From: JBCCOW01 sp039025855
GTDB lineage: Bacteria; Planctomycetota; Phycisphaerae; Phycisphaerales; Phycisphaeraceae
Direction: 5' to 3'
Length of the DNA: 64,000 nucleotides
Assembly: GCA_039025855.1 (NCBI GenBank)
Contig: JBCCNL010000003.1
Coordinates: 62,001-126,000, forward strand
A program made the position numbers and the translations under genes. Shown here piece by piece: positions 17,404 to 25,362 of this stretch. The notes under the pieces are model-generated. The model saw only the letters and a program-made list of their open reading frames with translations. It had not been told where the DNA came from and did no database searches. Each line of letters opens with the position of its first letter. The stretch's first letter is position 1.

Positions 17404-17425
17404 ACAAAAAGTACAAAATTTTGTC
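17404..17425. promoter_or_regulatory. AT-rich divergent promoter region between AraC and dioxygenase-like genes
   Basis: A markedly AT-rich patch with the palindrome ACAAAATTTTGT, unlike the surrounding GC-rich sequence. On the minus strand it includes TACTTT, a candidate -10 for the AraC gene. The palindrome could be an operator. Confidence 0.4.
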
Positions 17426-17472
17426 GTCATGTTCCATTGCGGTCTGTCTCATGGGTGACGAAACTTTCCGGT

Positions 17473-18279
17473 ATGAGCACAATCCCTTACGAACCGTCGC
17501 TGTATGCCCCTGAACGCCTGGCCGAGGTCTTGCCGAACCCGTCAGCGGTGGATGACGCGGCGGTCGAGCGGTACTTGGCGGATGGGTATCTGGCAGTAGC
17601 GAGCGTGTTTGATGCGGACGAAGTTGTGGCGGAGGTGGAGCGGGTGGAGGCCTTGGCGGCGGGGGATATGGCGCAGCTTGATGAGGGGGTGAATCCGACG
17701 GGGCCGGACGCGGCGGCGAGCGACCGGGTGAGGAAGCTGTGCGTGAGCCCGGCGGAGTCGCGGGAGGTGGGGATGCCGGTGGATCACGCGGGGCTGATGG
17801 GGGTGGTGCAGCGGCTGATGGGTGGCCGGGTGCCGCGGCTGTATCAGGCGATGGCGTTGCTGAAGCCGCCGCGGGGGGGCGGGGAGAAGCCTTGGCATCA
17901 GGACCATGCGTACTTCAATGTGCCGGTGGGTCAGCGGATTGTGGGGGTGTGGATCGCGTTGGATGCGGCGACGGTAGCGAACGGGTGTATGCAGTTGCTG
18001 CCGGGCCAACACCACGATGGGCCGGTGGTGCACTTCAAGCGTCGGGACTGGCAGATGTGTGACACGGAGGTGCTCGGGCAGGCGTCGGTGGCGGCGGAGC
18101 TGGAGCCGGGTGGGGCGTTGTTTTTCGATTCGCTGCTGCCGCACGGGACGCCGATGAACACCTCGACGGAGCGTCGGCGGGCGCTGCAGTTTCACTACGC
18201 GCCGGTCGATGCGCCGGATTGGACGGTCGAGCAGCGGCTGGCGGTGTTTGGGAGCGAGGGTAGAGACGTGGAGTGTTGA
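17473..18279 (+). CDS. Phytanoyl-CoA dioxygenase (PhyH) family protein
   Basis: Fe(II)/2-oxoglutarate-dependent oxygenase fold, 268 residues from ATG 17473. The earlier in-frame GTG-like start at 17437 lacks support. The iron ligands are visible as HQD in KPWHQDHAYF and a distal His in LLPHGTPMNTS, with a following Arg (RRRALQFHY) to bind 2-oxoglutarate. The substrate is unknown. The adjacent divergent AraC regulator suggests inducible use of a carbon compound. GAAACT lies 7 nt before the ATG. Confidence 0.88.
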   Translation: MSTIPYEPSLYAPERLAEVLPNPSAVDDAAVERYLADGYLAVASVFDADEVVAEVERVEALAAGDMAQLDEGVNPTGPDAAASDRVRKLCVSPAESREVGMPVDHAGLMGVVQRLMGGRVPRLYQAMALLKPPRGGGEKPWHQDHAYFNVPVGQRIVGVWIALDAATVANGCMQLLPGQHHDGPVVHFKRRDWQMCDTEVLGQASVAAELEPGGALFFDSLLPHGTPMNTSTERRRALQFHYAPVDAPDWTVEQRLAVFGSEGRDVEC

Positions 18280-18325
18280 GGGGGGGCGTGAGTGTGGATG
18301 CTTAACCGGGGTTGTCGCGTGGCGT

Positions 18326-18350
18326 CCCACGGTCAGTGACCGTGGGCTTC
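18326..18350. repeat. Dispersed palindrome family B, copy 3 (overlaps tadA end)
   Basis: CCCACGGTCA-GTGACCGTGGG then CTTC. It encodes the last residues and stop of tadA (…EAHGH) on the minus strand and lies between convergent genes. Confidence 0.75.
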
Positions 18351-18851
18351 CGGGGCGGAGAAGGGTTTGGGGCGGCGGTTGGGGCTGCGGCGTTCGGCGA
18401 AGAAGCTGCGGAGGAGTTGGGCGGACTCGTCGGCGAGGATGCCCGAGTGGACGGTGAGGCGGTGGTTGAAGCGGGGCTCGGTGCAGAGCTGGTGGAGGGT
18501 GTCGACGCAGCCCATCATGGGGTCGGTTGCTCCGTAGAGGAGTTCGTCGATGCGGGCGTTGACGAGGGCGCCGGCACACATAGGGCAGGGCTCGAGGGTG
18601 ACGGCGAGGCCGTGGTCGATGAGGCGCCAGGAGTTGAGTTTTGCGGCGGCTTGGCGGAGGGCGAGGATCTCGGCATGGGCGGTGGGGTCTTGGTCGAGTT
18701 CGCGGCGGTTGTGGGCCTCGGCGATGACTTCGTGGGTATCGAGGTGGTAGATGACGGCGCCGACGGGGACCTCGCCGAGGGTGGCGGCGTGGCGGGCGAG
18801 GTCGAGGGCACGCTGCATGAGTTCGATGTGGTGTGTTGGCGTTTCGTACAC
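18333..18851 (-). CDS. tadA: tRNA-specific adenosine deaminase
   Basis: Zinc deaminase that converts A34 of tRNA-Arg(ACG) to inosine. 172 residues. AHAEILAL supplies the zinc His and the catalytic Glu, and EPCPMCAGAL the two zinc Cys. The start is GTG 18851, with TAAACT 7 nt upstream. The extreme C-terminus is encoded by a dispersed palindrome. It is divergent from glycerate kinase with only 23 bp between start codons, so their -10 boxes overlap. Confidence 0.95.
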   Translation of the reverse strand: MYETPTHHIELMQRALDLARHAATLGEVPVGAVIYHLDTHEVIAEAHNRRELDQDPTAHAEILALRQAAAKLNSWRLIDHGLAVTLEPCPMCAGALVNARIDELLYGATDPMMGCVDTLHQLCTEPRFNHRLTVHSGILADESAQLLRSFFAERRSPNRRPKPFSAPEAHGH

Positions 18852-18858
18852 AGCTCGG

Positions 18859-18868
18859 AGTTTAGGAT
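18859..18868. promoter_or_regulatory. Overlapping divergent -10 boxes of tadA and glycerate kinase
   Basis: TAAACT (minus strand, 18859-18864) lies 7 nt from the tadA GTG. TAGGAT (plus strand, 18863-18868) lies 6 nt from the glycerate kinase ATG. The two hexamers share two bases, so polymerase could not occupy both at once. Confidence 0.45.
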
Positions 18869-18874
18869 GCGGGG

Positions 18875-20047
18875 ATGAAGGTGGTCTGTGCGCCGGACAG
18901 TCTGAAGGGGTCGCTGTCGGCGGTGGAGGCGGCGGCGGCGATGGGGCGTGGGGTGCGGGCGGCGTTTGCGAAGTTGGGCATGGAGGTGGAGGTGGTGGAG
19001 ATACCGATCGCGGATGGGGGTGAGGGGACGGTGGAGGCGTTCATCGCTGCTATGGGAGGGCATATGAGGCGGGTCCGGGTGACCGGGCCGTTACCGGGGT
19101 CGGAGGTCGAAGCGGCGTACGGGGTGTTTGAGGAGCCGGATGCGGAAGCGGCTGTCGGCCGGCCGGTAAGGGTTGGGGTTGTCGAGTTGTCGGCGGCGGC
19201 GGGGCTCGCACTGGTGTCGGCTAGCCAGCGAGACCCGGGACGGACCACAACGTTCGGAGTCGGACAGTTGTTGGGCCGTGCCTTAGGAGAGTCTGGGAAT
19301 CGGGTGATCCTGGGGTTGGGGGGTAGCGCGACGAACGACGGGGGGTGCGGAATGGTGCAGGCGATCGGTGGGGTGTTTCGGGATCGGTCGGGGTTGGTGA
19401 TGGATGGGGTCGTGACTGGAGAGCGGCTAATTGACGTGGGAGATATCGATCTGTCTGGGTTGGATGCGCGGTTAGCCGGGCGGTTGGAGGTGGCGTGTGA
19501 TGTGACGAATCCGTTGACGGGGCCGACGGGTGCGGCGGCGGTGTATGGGCCGCAGAAGGGTGCGACAGCGGAGCGGGTGATGGAGTTGGATGCGGGACTG
19601 GCGAACCTGGGGCGGGTGTGGCGGGAGCGGTTGGGGGTTGATGTGGGGGCGATGCCGGGGGCGGGGGCTGCGGGGGGTTGTGGGGGCGGGGTGGTGGCGA
19701 TGCTGGGGGGTCGGCTTCGGCATGGGATTGGGCTGGTGCTGGATGCGGTGGGGTTTGTGGATCGGGTGCGGGGGGCGGATTTGGTGCTGACCGCGGAGGG
19801 GTGTCTGGATGGGCAGTCGGCGTCGGGGAAGGCGGTAATGGGGGTGGCGGGGGCGGCGCGGGAGGCGGGGGTGGAGACGGTGGCGTTGGTGGGTTCGGTT
19901 GGAGATGGGGTGGAGGGGCTGTTGGCGGAGGGGTTGGCGGGGTATTGTGTGATTGGGGAGGGGTTGTCGGAGGCGGAGTCGGTGCGGCGGGCGGGTGAGT
20001 TGACGGAGGCGGCGGCCGAGAGGGTTTGTCGCGAACGATTGGGTTAA
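18875..20047 (+). CDS. Glycerate kinase
   Basis: Type II-fold (GarK/GlxK family) enzyme that phosphorylates glycerate to phosphoglycerate. 390 residues, the family's usual length. Landmarks: CAPDSLKGSLSAVEAA at the N-terminus, IPIADGGEGTVEAF, and LGGSATNDGGCGMVQA, which contacts substrate. With ppdK nearby it could feed C3 acids to phosphoenolpyruvate, although the two genes are not in one operon. Leaderless-type start. Confidence 0.94.
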   Translation: MKVVCAPDSLKGSLSAVEAAAAMGRGVRAAFAKLGMEVEVVEIPIADGGEGTVEAFIAAMGGHMRRVRVTGPLPGSEVEAAYGVFEEPDAEAAVGRPVRVGVVELSAAAGLALVSASQRDPGRTTTFGVGQLLGRALGESGNRVILGLGGSATNDGGCGMVQAIGGVFRDRSGLVMDGVVTGERLIDVGDIDLSGLDARLAGRLEVACDVTNPLTGPTGAAAVYGPQKGATAERVMELDAGLANLGRVWRERLGVDVGAMPGAGAAGGCGGGVVAMLGGRLRHGIGLVLDAVGFVDRVRGADLVLTAEGCLDGQSASGKAVMGVAGAAREAGVETVALVGSVGDGVEGLLAEGLAGYCVIGEGLSEAESVRRAGELTEAAAERVCRERLG

Positions 20048-20059
20048 CGGAGTGATGCG

Positions 20060-21628
20060 ATGAATGGTCAGCGTTTGGTGCAGGTAGTGATTGGGGTGTT
20101 GTTGGTGGCGGTGATCGCGGTGCCGGTGGGGTTTCGGTTGTTGGCGTCGGAGCCGGGGGCGTCGGGTGGGGGTGGAGTGGGTGACGAGAAGCTGATCATC
20201 ATCACGCCGCACAACGAGCAGATCCGTTACGAGATGGCACGGGGGTTTAATGCGTGGCGGGTGGCGAACGGGAAGTCGCCGATCACGTTTGACTGGCGGG
20301 CGTCGGGGGGGACGTCTGATCTGCGGCGTGGGATTCTGGCGCAGTACGCGGCGCTAATCCGGAAGGGTGGAGTCGAGGCGGCGGATCAGGGGATCGGTGC
20401 GGACCTGTTTTTTGGGGGTGGCGGGTTTGACCACAACCGGGTGGCGCGCGGGGTGGACCCGGACGGGGATGGGCCGGCGTCGTGGGTGAGCGTGGTGGCG
20501 GCGCCGACACTGCCGGCGGGTTTGCTGGACACAGCGATCCCGGACCGCGAGGCGTTCGGGACGGGGTCGACGGAGGTGCTGGTGCGGACGGACGACGCGG
20601 GGGAGGTGCGTTGGATCGGGACCGCCCTTTCGAGTTTTGGGATTGTGTTTAATCGGGATGCGTTAGCGAGGTTGGGGTTGCCGGAGCCGAGGCGTTGGTC
20701 GGACTTGGCGGACCCGCGTTACCGGGACTGGGTGGCGTTGGCGGACCCGTCGCACTCGGGGTCTGCGTCGGCGTCGTACAACACGATCTTGCAGCGGCGG
20801 GGCTGGACGGAGGGGTGGCAGTTGTTGCGTCGGGTGTATGCGAATAGCCGGTACTTCACGAACTCGGCGTCGAAGGTGCCGGTGGACGTGGCGAAGCGGG
20901 ATGCGGCGGCAGGCATGGCGATCGATTTTTACGGGCGGTTTCAGGCGGGGGCGCTGCCGATGGACCCGGACCGGGTGGGGTATGTGGACCCGGTGATGGA
21001 GGTGGACGGGAAGCTGGTGAGCCTGACGGCGACGACGCCGGACCCGGTGACGCTGCTTCGGGGGGCGCCATCGGAGGCGCTGGCGAGCGAGTTCATTGCG
21101 TGGCTGTTGATGCCCGAGGCGCAGCGGTTGTGGCAGTTGAAGCTGGATGCGGAGGGTGGGCCGGAGCTTTATGAGCTTCGTCGTCAGCCGATCCGGCCGG
21201 ACCTGTATGCGGACCGGGCGGGGTGGGCGGACCCGGAGGTGGACCCGTACGCGACGGCGTCGAAGCTGCACCCGGCGGTGCCGAACTATTTCAGTTGGGT
21301 GTCGGTGCTGACGCAGTCGATGGCGACAGACATTCATGACGATCTGCGCGAGGCGTGGAAGGCGTTGGTGGCGGCGGAGGAGGCGGGGCATCCGAACCTA
21401 GCGGAGATGCGTCGGCTGTTTGATGCGATGCCCGCGGAATTGGTTTTGGAGATGCCAAGCGGTTGGCAGGACGCGCTGGGGGATGCGGGGCATCCGGAGC
21501 ACGCGGCGGTGGTGGCGGCGCTGGGTGCGTGGGAGGAGCGTTTGGATGAGGTGCAGAAGACGCGGCGGGTGTGGCGGGAGTTTTTCCAGGGGAACTATCG
21601 GGAGGTGGTGCGGCTGGGGCGGGAGTAG
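20060..21628 (+). CDS. ABC-transporter extracellular solute-binding protein (iron-type)
   Basis: 522 residues with an N-terminal hydrophobic segment (VVIGVLLVAVIAVPVGFRLL) that is a signal peptide or anchor. The mature domain starts LIIITPHNEQIRYEMARGF, and ASGGTSDLRRGILAQY and LSSFGIVFNRDALARLGLPE fit family 1 (Fe3+/thiamine-type) binding proteins. A C-terminal region of about 150 residues (after about residue 390) is extra. It starts 12 bp after glycerate kinase. No permease or ATPase follows, so its transporter partners are elsewhere. Confidence 0.8.
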   Translation: MNGQRLVQVVIGVLLVAVIAVPVGFRLLASEPGASGGGGVGDEKLIIITPHNEQIRYEMARGFNAWRVANGKSPITFDWRASGGTSDLRRGILAQYAALIRKGGVEAADQGIGADLFFGGGGFDHNRVARGVDPDGDGPASWVSVVAAPTLPAGLLDTAIPDREAFGTGSTEVLVRTDDAGEVRWIGTALSSFGIVFNRDALARLGLPEPRRWSDLADPRYRDWVALADPSHSGSASASYNTILQRRGWTEGWQLLRRVYANSRYFTNSASKVPVDVAKRDAAAGMAIDFYGRFQAGALPMDPDRVGYVDPVMEVDGKLVSLTATTPDPVTLLRGAPSEALASEFIAWLLMPEAQRLWQLKLDAEGGPELYELRRQPIRPDLYADRAGWADPEVDPYATASKLHPAVPNYFSWVSVLTQSMATDIHDDLREAWKALVAAEEAGHPNLAEMRRLFDAMPAELVLEMPSGWQDALGDAGHPEHAAVVAALGAWEERLDEVQKTRRVWREFFQGNYREVVRLGRE

Positions 21629-21768
21629 GTGGGATTGGGGGATTGGGTGAGGGCTTGATTGCGGGATTGAATGGTGGGTGGGTGGGGTTGGGTGGGTTTT
21701 AAGGCGTGGGTTGGGTCTGCCGATAACACCTCAACGGCGTCGTCTATGGCGTCGGGAGGGCTCTTGGC

Positions 21769-22578
21769 TTGTCCGATCCGTTTTGGTTGTTTGTGTTGAC
21801 TGTGTTGTTGTCGGCGGTGGGTTGGTGGTTGGGTGCGCGGGTGGGGCGAGTGGGTCGGCCTTGGGACTGGGTGGTGGTGGTGGGGATGTTGGTGTTGTTG
21901 ATTGGTTGGGCGGTGTTGCAGCGTCGGCCGGACTGGGGGTTGCAGGTGTTGCCGGTGTGGGTGCTCAGTCGGGTGGAGGGGGTGGGCGGAGTGCCGATGT
22001 TTATGGTGATGTGTGGGGTGGCGTGGTCGCGTTGTGGGGCGGCGCGGGAGCGTCGGGTCATTGGTTGTGCGGCGGTGTTTGCTTGTGTGTATCTGGTGCA
22101 TGGGGGGTTGTGGATGCTGCAGCCGACGGCGAGCTGGGCGTTGGCGGAGAGTGTGCAGGGGGACGAAACGCGTCAGAGCCAGGACTGGTCGTGTGTGCCG
22201 GCGGCGTCGGCGCAGGCGCTGTCCATGCTGGGGCATCCGGTGTCGGAGGCGGCGATGGCGGAGCGGGTGGCGGCGCGGCCGGGCGTGGGGTCGACGGTGC
22301 TGCGGGCAGTGGACGGATTGCGGGCGGAGCTGGCGGGGACGCGTTACGGGGTGGAGTTGCTGTATCTGGACATGGAGGAGCTTCGGCGAGCGGCGATGCC
22401 GGCATTGACGCCGTTGCGTTTTGAGGCGACGCGGCGGCACATGGTGACGCTGGTGCGGGTGACGGCGGGCGGGGTGCTGTTGGATGACCCGGAGCAGGGG
22501 CGGGTGTTCTACACGGCCGAGGAGTTTGAGCAGGTGTACGACGGGCGGGTGATTGTGTTTGTGCCGCGGGTGGATTAG
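21769..22578 (+). CDS. Membrane protein with C39-like peptidase domain
   Basis: 269 residues from TTG 21769, preceded by GGGAGGG. Four hydrophobic spans fill residues 1-115. A cytoplasmic or periplasmic domain follows with the papain-like pattern of C39 peptidases: QSQDWSCVPAASAQALSMLG (Cys with upstream Gln), HMVTLVRV (His) and LLDDPEQG (Asp). C39 domains usually cleave double-glycine leaders in bacteriocin exporters. Here there is no ABC ATPase, and the substrate is unknown. Confidence 0.65.
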   Translation: MSDPFWLFVLTVLLSAVGWWLGARVGRVGRPWDWVVVVGMLVLLIGWAVLQRRPDWGLQVLPVWVLSRVEGVGGVPMFMVMCGVAWSRCGAARERRVIGCAAVFACVYLVHGGLWMLQPTASWALAESVQGDETRQSQDWSCVPAASAQALSMLGHPVSEAAMAERVAARPGVGSTVLRAVDGLRAELAGTRYGVELLYLDMEELRRAAMPALTPLRFEATRRHMVTLVRVTAGGVLLDDPEQGRVFYTAEEFEQVYDGRVIVFVPRVD

Positions 22579-22631
22579 GGCATGGGTTGAGTGATTGACT
22601 GCGGGATTGGGTGATTTATGGACGGTGGCGT

Positions 22632-22637
22632 TATGCT
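22632..22637 (+). promoter_or_regulatory. Putative -10 box for gamma carbonic anhydrase gene
   Basis: TATGCT 6 nt before ATG 22644. Confidence 0.4.
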
Positions 22638-22643
22638 CCGTGC

Positions 22644-23168
22644 ATGAGCTTTCGGTGTATTGACGAAGTGTGTCTGGCGGACACAGCGCGGGTGACGGGG
22701 GAGGTGGAACTGCACACCGGGGTGAGCGTGTGGTATGGGGCGGCGATCCGGGGGGATGTGGCGAAGATCACGATCGGCACGGGGACGAACGTGCAGGACA
22801 ACGCGACGGTGCATTGTGATTCGGGGAAGCCGAACGTGATTGGGGCGGACGTGACGATCGGGCACAACGCGTTGGTGCACGGGTTGGCGGTGGGGGATGG
22901 GTCGTTGATCGGGATGCACGCGACGGTGTTGGGGGGGGTGAAGATCGGGGAGGGGTGTCTGATCGCGGCGGGGGCGGTGGTGCCGCCGGGGTTGGAGGTG
23001 CCGGACGGGCATGTGGTGATGGGGGTGCCGGGCCGGGTGGTTCGGGAGACGAACGCGAAGGAGAAGGAGTACTTGGCGTGGTTGCCGGCGCACTACCGGG
23101 AGCTGGCGATGGCGTATGTCGAGGAGCCGGAGGGGGTGCGGTTTCGGGCGTGGTCGGGGAATGGGTGA
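22644..23168 (+). CDS. Gamma-class carbonic anhydrase family protein
   Basis: Left-handed beta-helix trimer of the gamma carbonic anhydrase / hexapeptide-transferase type. 174 residues from ATG 22644. Hexapeptide turns run from residue about 10 to 145. VWYGAAIRGDVAKITIG, NATVHCDSG and IGHNALVHG contain the family's Arg, Asp and zinc His positions. One classical ligand position reads CDSG rather than the HxxxxH seen in archaeal Cam, so some ligand change is possible. Physiological activity (CO2 hydration) is inferred. Confidence 0.9.
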   Translation: MSFRCIDEVCLADTARVTGEVELHTGVSVWYGAAIRGDVAKITIGTGTNVQDNATVHCDSGKPNVIGADVTIGHNALVHGLAVGDGSLIGMHATVLGGVKIGEGCLIAAGAVVPPGLEVPDGHVVMGVPGRVVRETNAKEKEYLAWLPAHYRELAMAYVEEPEGVRFRAWSGNG

Positions 23169-23183
23169 TGGTGTGTTGACCGG

Positions 23184-23204
23184 CGACGCGTCGGGTCGCG
23201 GCTA
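23184..23204. repeat. Dispersed palindrome family C, copy 2
   Basis: CGACGCGTCGGGTCGCGG followed by CTA, just upstream of hisA. Confidence 0.6.
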
Positions 23205-23220
23205 TGAGGATTGATGATTG

Positions 23221-23988
23221 ATGAAGCCTGTTGTTCGATTGAAGCCTGACCGTCCTGCCTTGTTGCCGGCGATTGATCTGCGTGGGGGGCAGGTGGTGCG
23301 GCTGACGCAGGGGGATTACGACCGGCAGACGACGTATGCGGCGGACCCGGTGGATCAGGCGCAGTTGTTCGAGTCGGCGGGTGCGTCGTGGCTGCATGTG
23401 GTGGACTTGGATGGTGCGCGGTCCGGGGAGCCGGCGAACCTGGAGACGATCCGACGGGTGTGCGGGGCGACGGGTTTGCACGTCGAGGTGGGCGGTGGGG
23501 TGCGGAGTGAGGAGACGGTGGCGACGCTGCTGGACGCGGGTGTGCAGCGGGTGGTATTGGGGACGGCGGCGCTGCGGGACTGGGGTTGGTTCGAGGGGCT
23601 GCTTCGGGATGACGTGTATCACTACCGGCTGGTGTTGGGGCTGGACGCGAAGGGTGGGGAGCTGGCGGTGTCGGGTTGGGAGGAGTCGACGGGGCTTCGG
23701 GCGACGGAGGTGGCGGAGCGGACGCGGGGCTGGCCATTGGCGGGGATTGTGTACACGGACATTGCGGTGGACGGGATGTTGACGGGGCCGAATTATGCGG
23801 AGACCGAGGCGATGGCGGGGGCGACGGATGTGCCGGTGATCGCGTCGGGCGGGGTCGGGACGGTGCGGCATCTGTCGGAGTTGCGGGGGTTGCCGGTGGC
23901 GGGGGCGATTGTGGGTAAGGCGTTGTATGAGGGGGCGTTTACGATTGGCGAGGCGCTCGCGGCGTATGAAGGCGCGGCGGTCGGTTGA
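23221..23988 (+). CDS. hisA: Phosphoribosylformimino-5-aminoimidazole carboxamide ribotide isomerase
   Basis: Fourth step of histidine synthesis, a TIM-barrel Amadori isomerase in the cytoplasm. About 255 residues from ATG 23221. LPAIDLRGGQVVRLTQGDY holds the first catalytic Asp and TDIAVDGMLTGPN the second. GGGVRSEETV and ASGGVGTVRHL are the two phosphate-binding loops. It is separated from hisH by about 13 kb; the remaining his genes are not here. Confidence 0.96.
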   Translation: MKPVVRLKPDRPALLPAIDLRGGQVVRLTQGDYDRQTTYAADPVDQAQLFESAGASWLHVVDLDGARSGEPANLETIRRVCGATGLHVEVGGGVRSEETVATLLDAGVQRVVLGTAALRDWGWFEGLLRDDVYHYRLVLGLDAKGGELAVSGWEESTGLRATEVAERTRGWPLAGIVYTDIAVDGMLTGPNYAETEAMAGATDVPVIASGGVGTVRHLSELRGLPVAGAIVGKALYEGAFTIGEALAAYEGAAVG

Positions 23989-24003
23989 TTGGGATGGAGT
24001 GTG

Positions 24004-24309
24004 ATGGCTGAAGACAAAGAAGAGAATCCGCTGCAGTCGTATTACGAGTGGCAGGTGACGACGGTGATGCTGGCGAGGGATCTGGTGGAGCCGTTGCCGG
24101 AGGGTGCGGACGAGGACGCGGCGATGAACCGGCGGATGCAGGTGGAGCGGGAGGTGTCGACGATGACGATGCAGTTGGTGCCGCCTGAGCTTCAGAAGAA
24201 CCCGAACCTGGACTGGCCGGCGGAGCTGATGCGGGCGATCTCGGCGGCGACGATCCGCTACGCGAATCACTTGTTGGACGAGGCGGCGGCGACGGGTGGG
24301 CCGTCGTGA
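24004..24309 (+). CDS. Small conserved-looking hypothetical protein
   Basis: 101 residues from ATG 24004, in the gap between hisA and the epimerase, same strand. Acidic and helical (LQSYYEWQVTTVMLARDLVE, WPAELMRAISAATIRYANHL), with no signal peptide, membrane span or motif I recognise. Compact spacing to both neighbours suggests one operon. Confidence 0.6.
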   Translation: MAEDKEENPLQSYYEWQVTTVMLARDLVEPLPEGADEDAAMNRRMQVEREVSTMTMQLVPPELQKNPNLDWPAELMRAISAATIRYANHLLDEAAATGGPS

Positions 24310-24342
24310 GCTTGGGTTTCACCGTTTGAATCGAGGTGTGGC

Positions 24343-25311
24343 ATGAAGGTTTTGTATATCGGTGGTACAGGGCAGATTTCGTTTGACTGCGTGCACCGGA
24401 GCGTGACGGCGGGGCATGACGTGTCGGTGTTTAATCGGGGGAACTCGAACGAGGGGTTGCCGGGCGAAGCGGAGTTGATCACGGGGGATATGAACGACGA
24501 CGCGGCATACCGGGCGTTGGCGGAGCGGAACTTTGATGCGGTGTGCCAGTTCCGGTTGTTCACGCCGGAGCAGGTGGAGCGGGACATCCGGGTGTTTGAC
24601 GGCAAGTGCGGGCAGTACGTGTTTATCTCGTCGGCGTCGGCTTATCAGAAGCCGGTGCTGGACCCGGTGATTACGGAGGACGTGCCGCTGGTGAATCCGC
24701 ACTGGGTCTATTCGCGGAACAAGGCGGCGTGCGAGGCGGTGCTTCGGGGCTCGGAGTTGCCTTGGACGATCGTTCGGCCGTCGCACACGTATCGGACGAG
24801 TTTCATCTTGCCGTTCGGCGGGGACACGGTGGCGAAGCGGATGGAAGACGGGAAGCCGGTGGTGGTGCACGGGGACGGGACGAGCTTGTGGACGGTGACG
24901 CGGGCGGAGGACTTTGCCGTGCCGTTCGTGAACCTGCTGGGGAACGAGCGGGCGATGCGGGAGGATTTTCACATCACGACGCATATGCGGGCGTATCCGT
25001 GGCGACGGATTTTGTTGGCGGTGGGTGCGGCGCTCGGGGTGGAGCCGAAGATCGTGTGTGTGCCGACGGACGAGTTGATCAAGCGGCAACCGGACTGGGA
25101 GGGGCCGTTGTGGGGGGATAAGGCGTGGTCGGTGTTGTTTGATAATACGAAGGTGCAGGCGGTGGCGGGTGAGGTGCCTTGCACGTTTACGGTCGAAGAG
25201 GGGCAGGCGGCGGCGGCGGTTTACTACAAGGCCCGTCGGGATGCGGGGCGATTGAGTGTGGATGCGGAGGCGGACAGTGTGATGGATCAGGTGTTGACGA
25301 GCCGGTGTTGA
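24343..25311 (+). CDS. NAD-dependent epimerase/dehydratase family protein
   Basis: Extended short-chain dehydrogenase, 322 residues. The Rossmann start MKVLYIGGTGQISFDCV has the GxxGxxS nucleotide loop, SSASAY the serine strand, and WVYSRNKAACE the YxxxK catalytic pair. The layout resembles the sugar-nucleotide or CSP41-like branch; the exact substrate cannot be read from sequence. GAGGTG lies upstream of the ATG. Confidence 0.85.
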   Translation: MKVLYIGGTGQISFDCVHRSVTAGHDVSVFNRGNSNEGLPGEAELITGDMNDDAAYRALAERNFDAVCQFRLFTPEQVERDIRVFDGKCGQYVFISSASAYQKPVLDPVITEDVPLVNPHWVYSRNKAACEAVLRGSELPWTIVRPSHTYRTSFILPFGGDTVAKRMEDGKPVVVHGDGTSLWTVTRAEDFAVPFVNLLGNERAMREDFHITTHMRAYPWRRILLAVGAALGVEPKIVCVPTDELIKRQPDWEGPLWGDKAWSVLFDNTKVQAVAGEVPCTFTVEEGQAAAAVYYKARRDAGRLSVDAEADSVMDQVLTSRC

Positions 25312-25331
25312 GCGTGAGGCGGTTGGCGGCT

Positions 25332-25356
25332 CGACCGCGACCGACGGTCGCGGCTT
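25332..25356. terminator. Hairpin between convergent epimerase and recG genes
   Basis: CGACCGCGACC-GAC-GGTCGCGGC, a strong GC stem with only a short TTTA on the plus side. It could terminate either gene and resembles family C palindromes. Confidence 0.4.
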
Positions 25357-25362
25357 TACAGA

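Noticed and set aside
25332..25356. GC palindrome after the epimerase as a member of family C
   Set aside because: Similar in spirit, but its stem and flanks differ; kept as a possible terminator instead.
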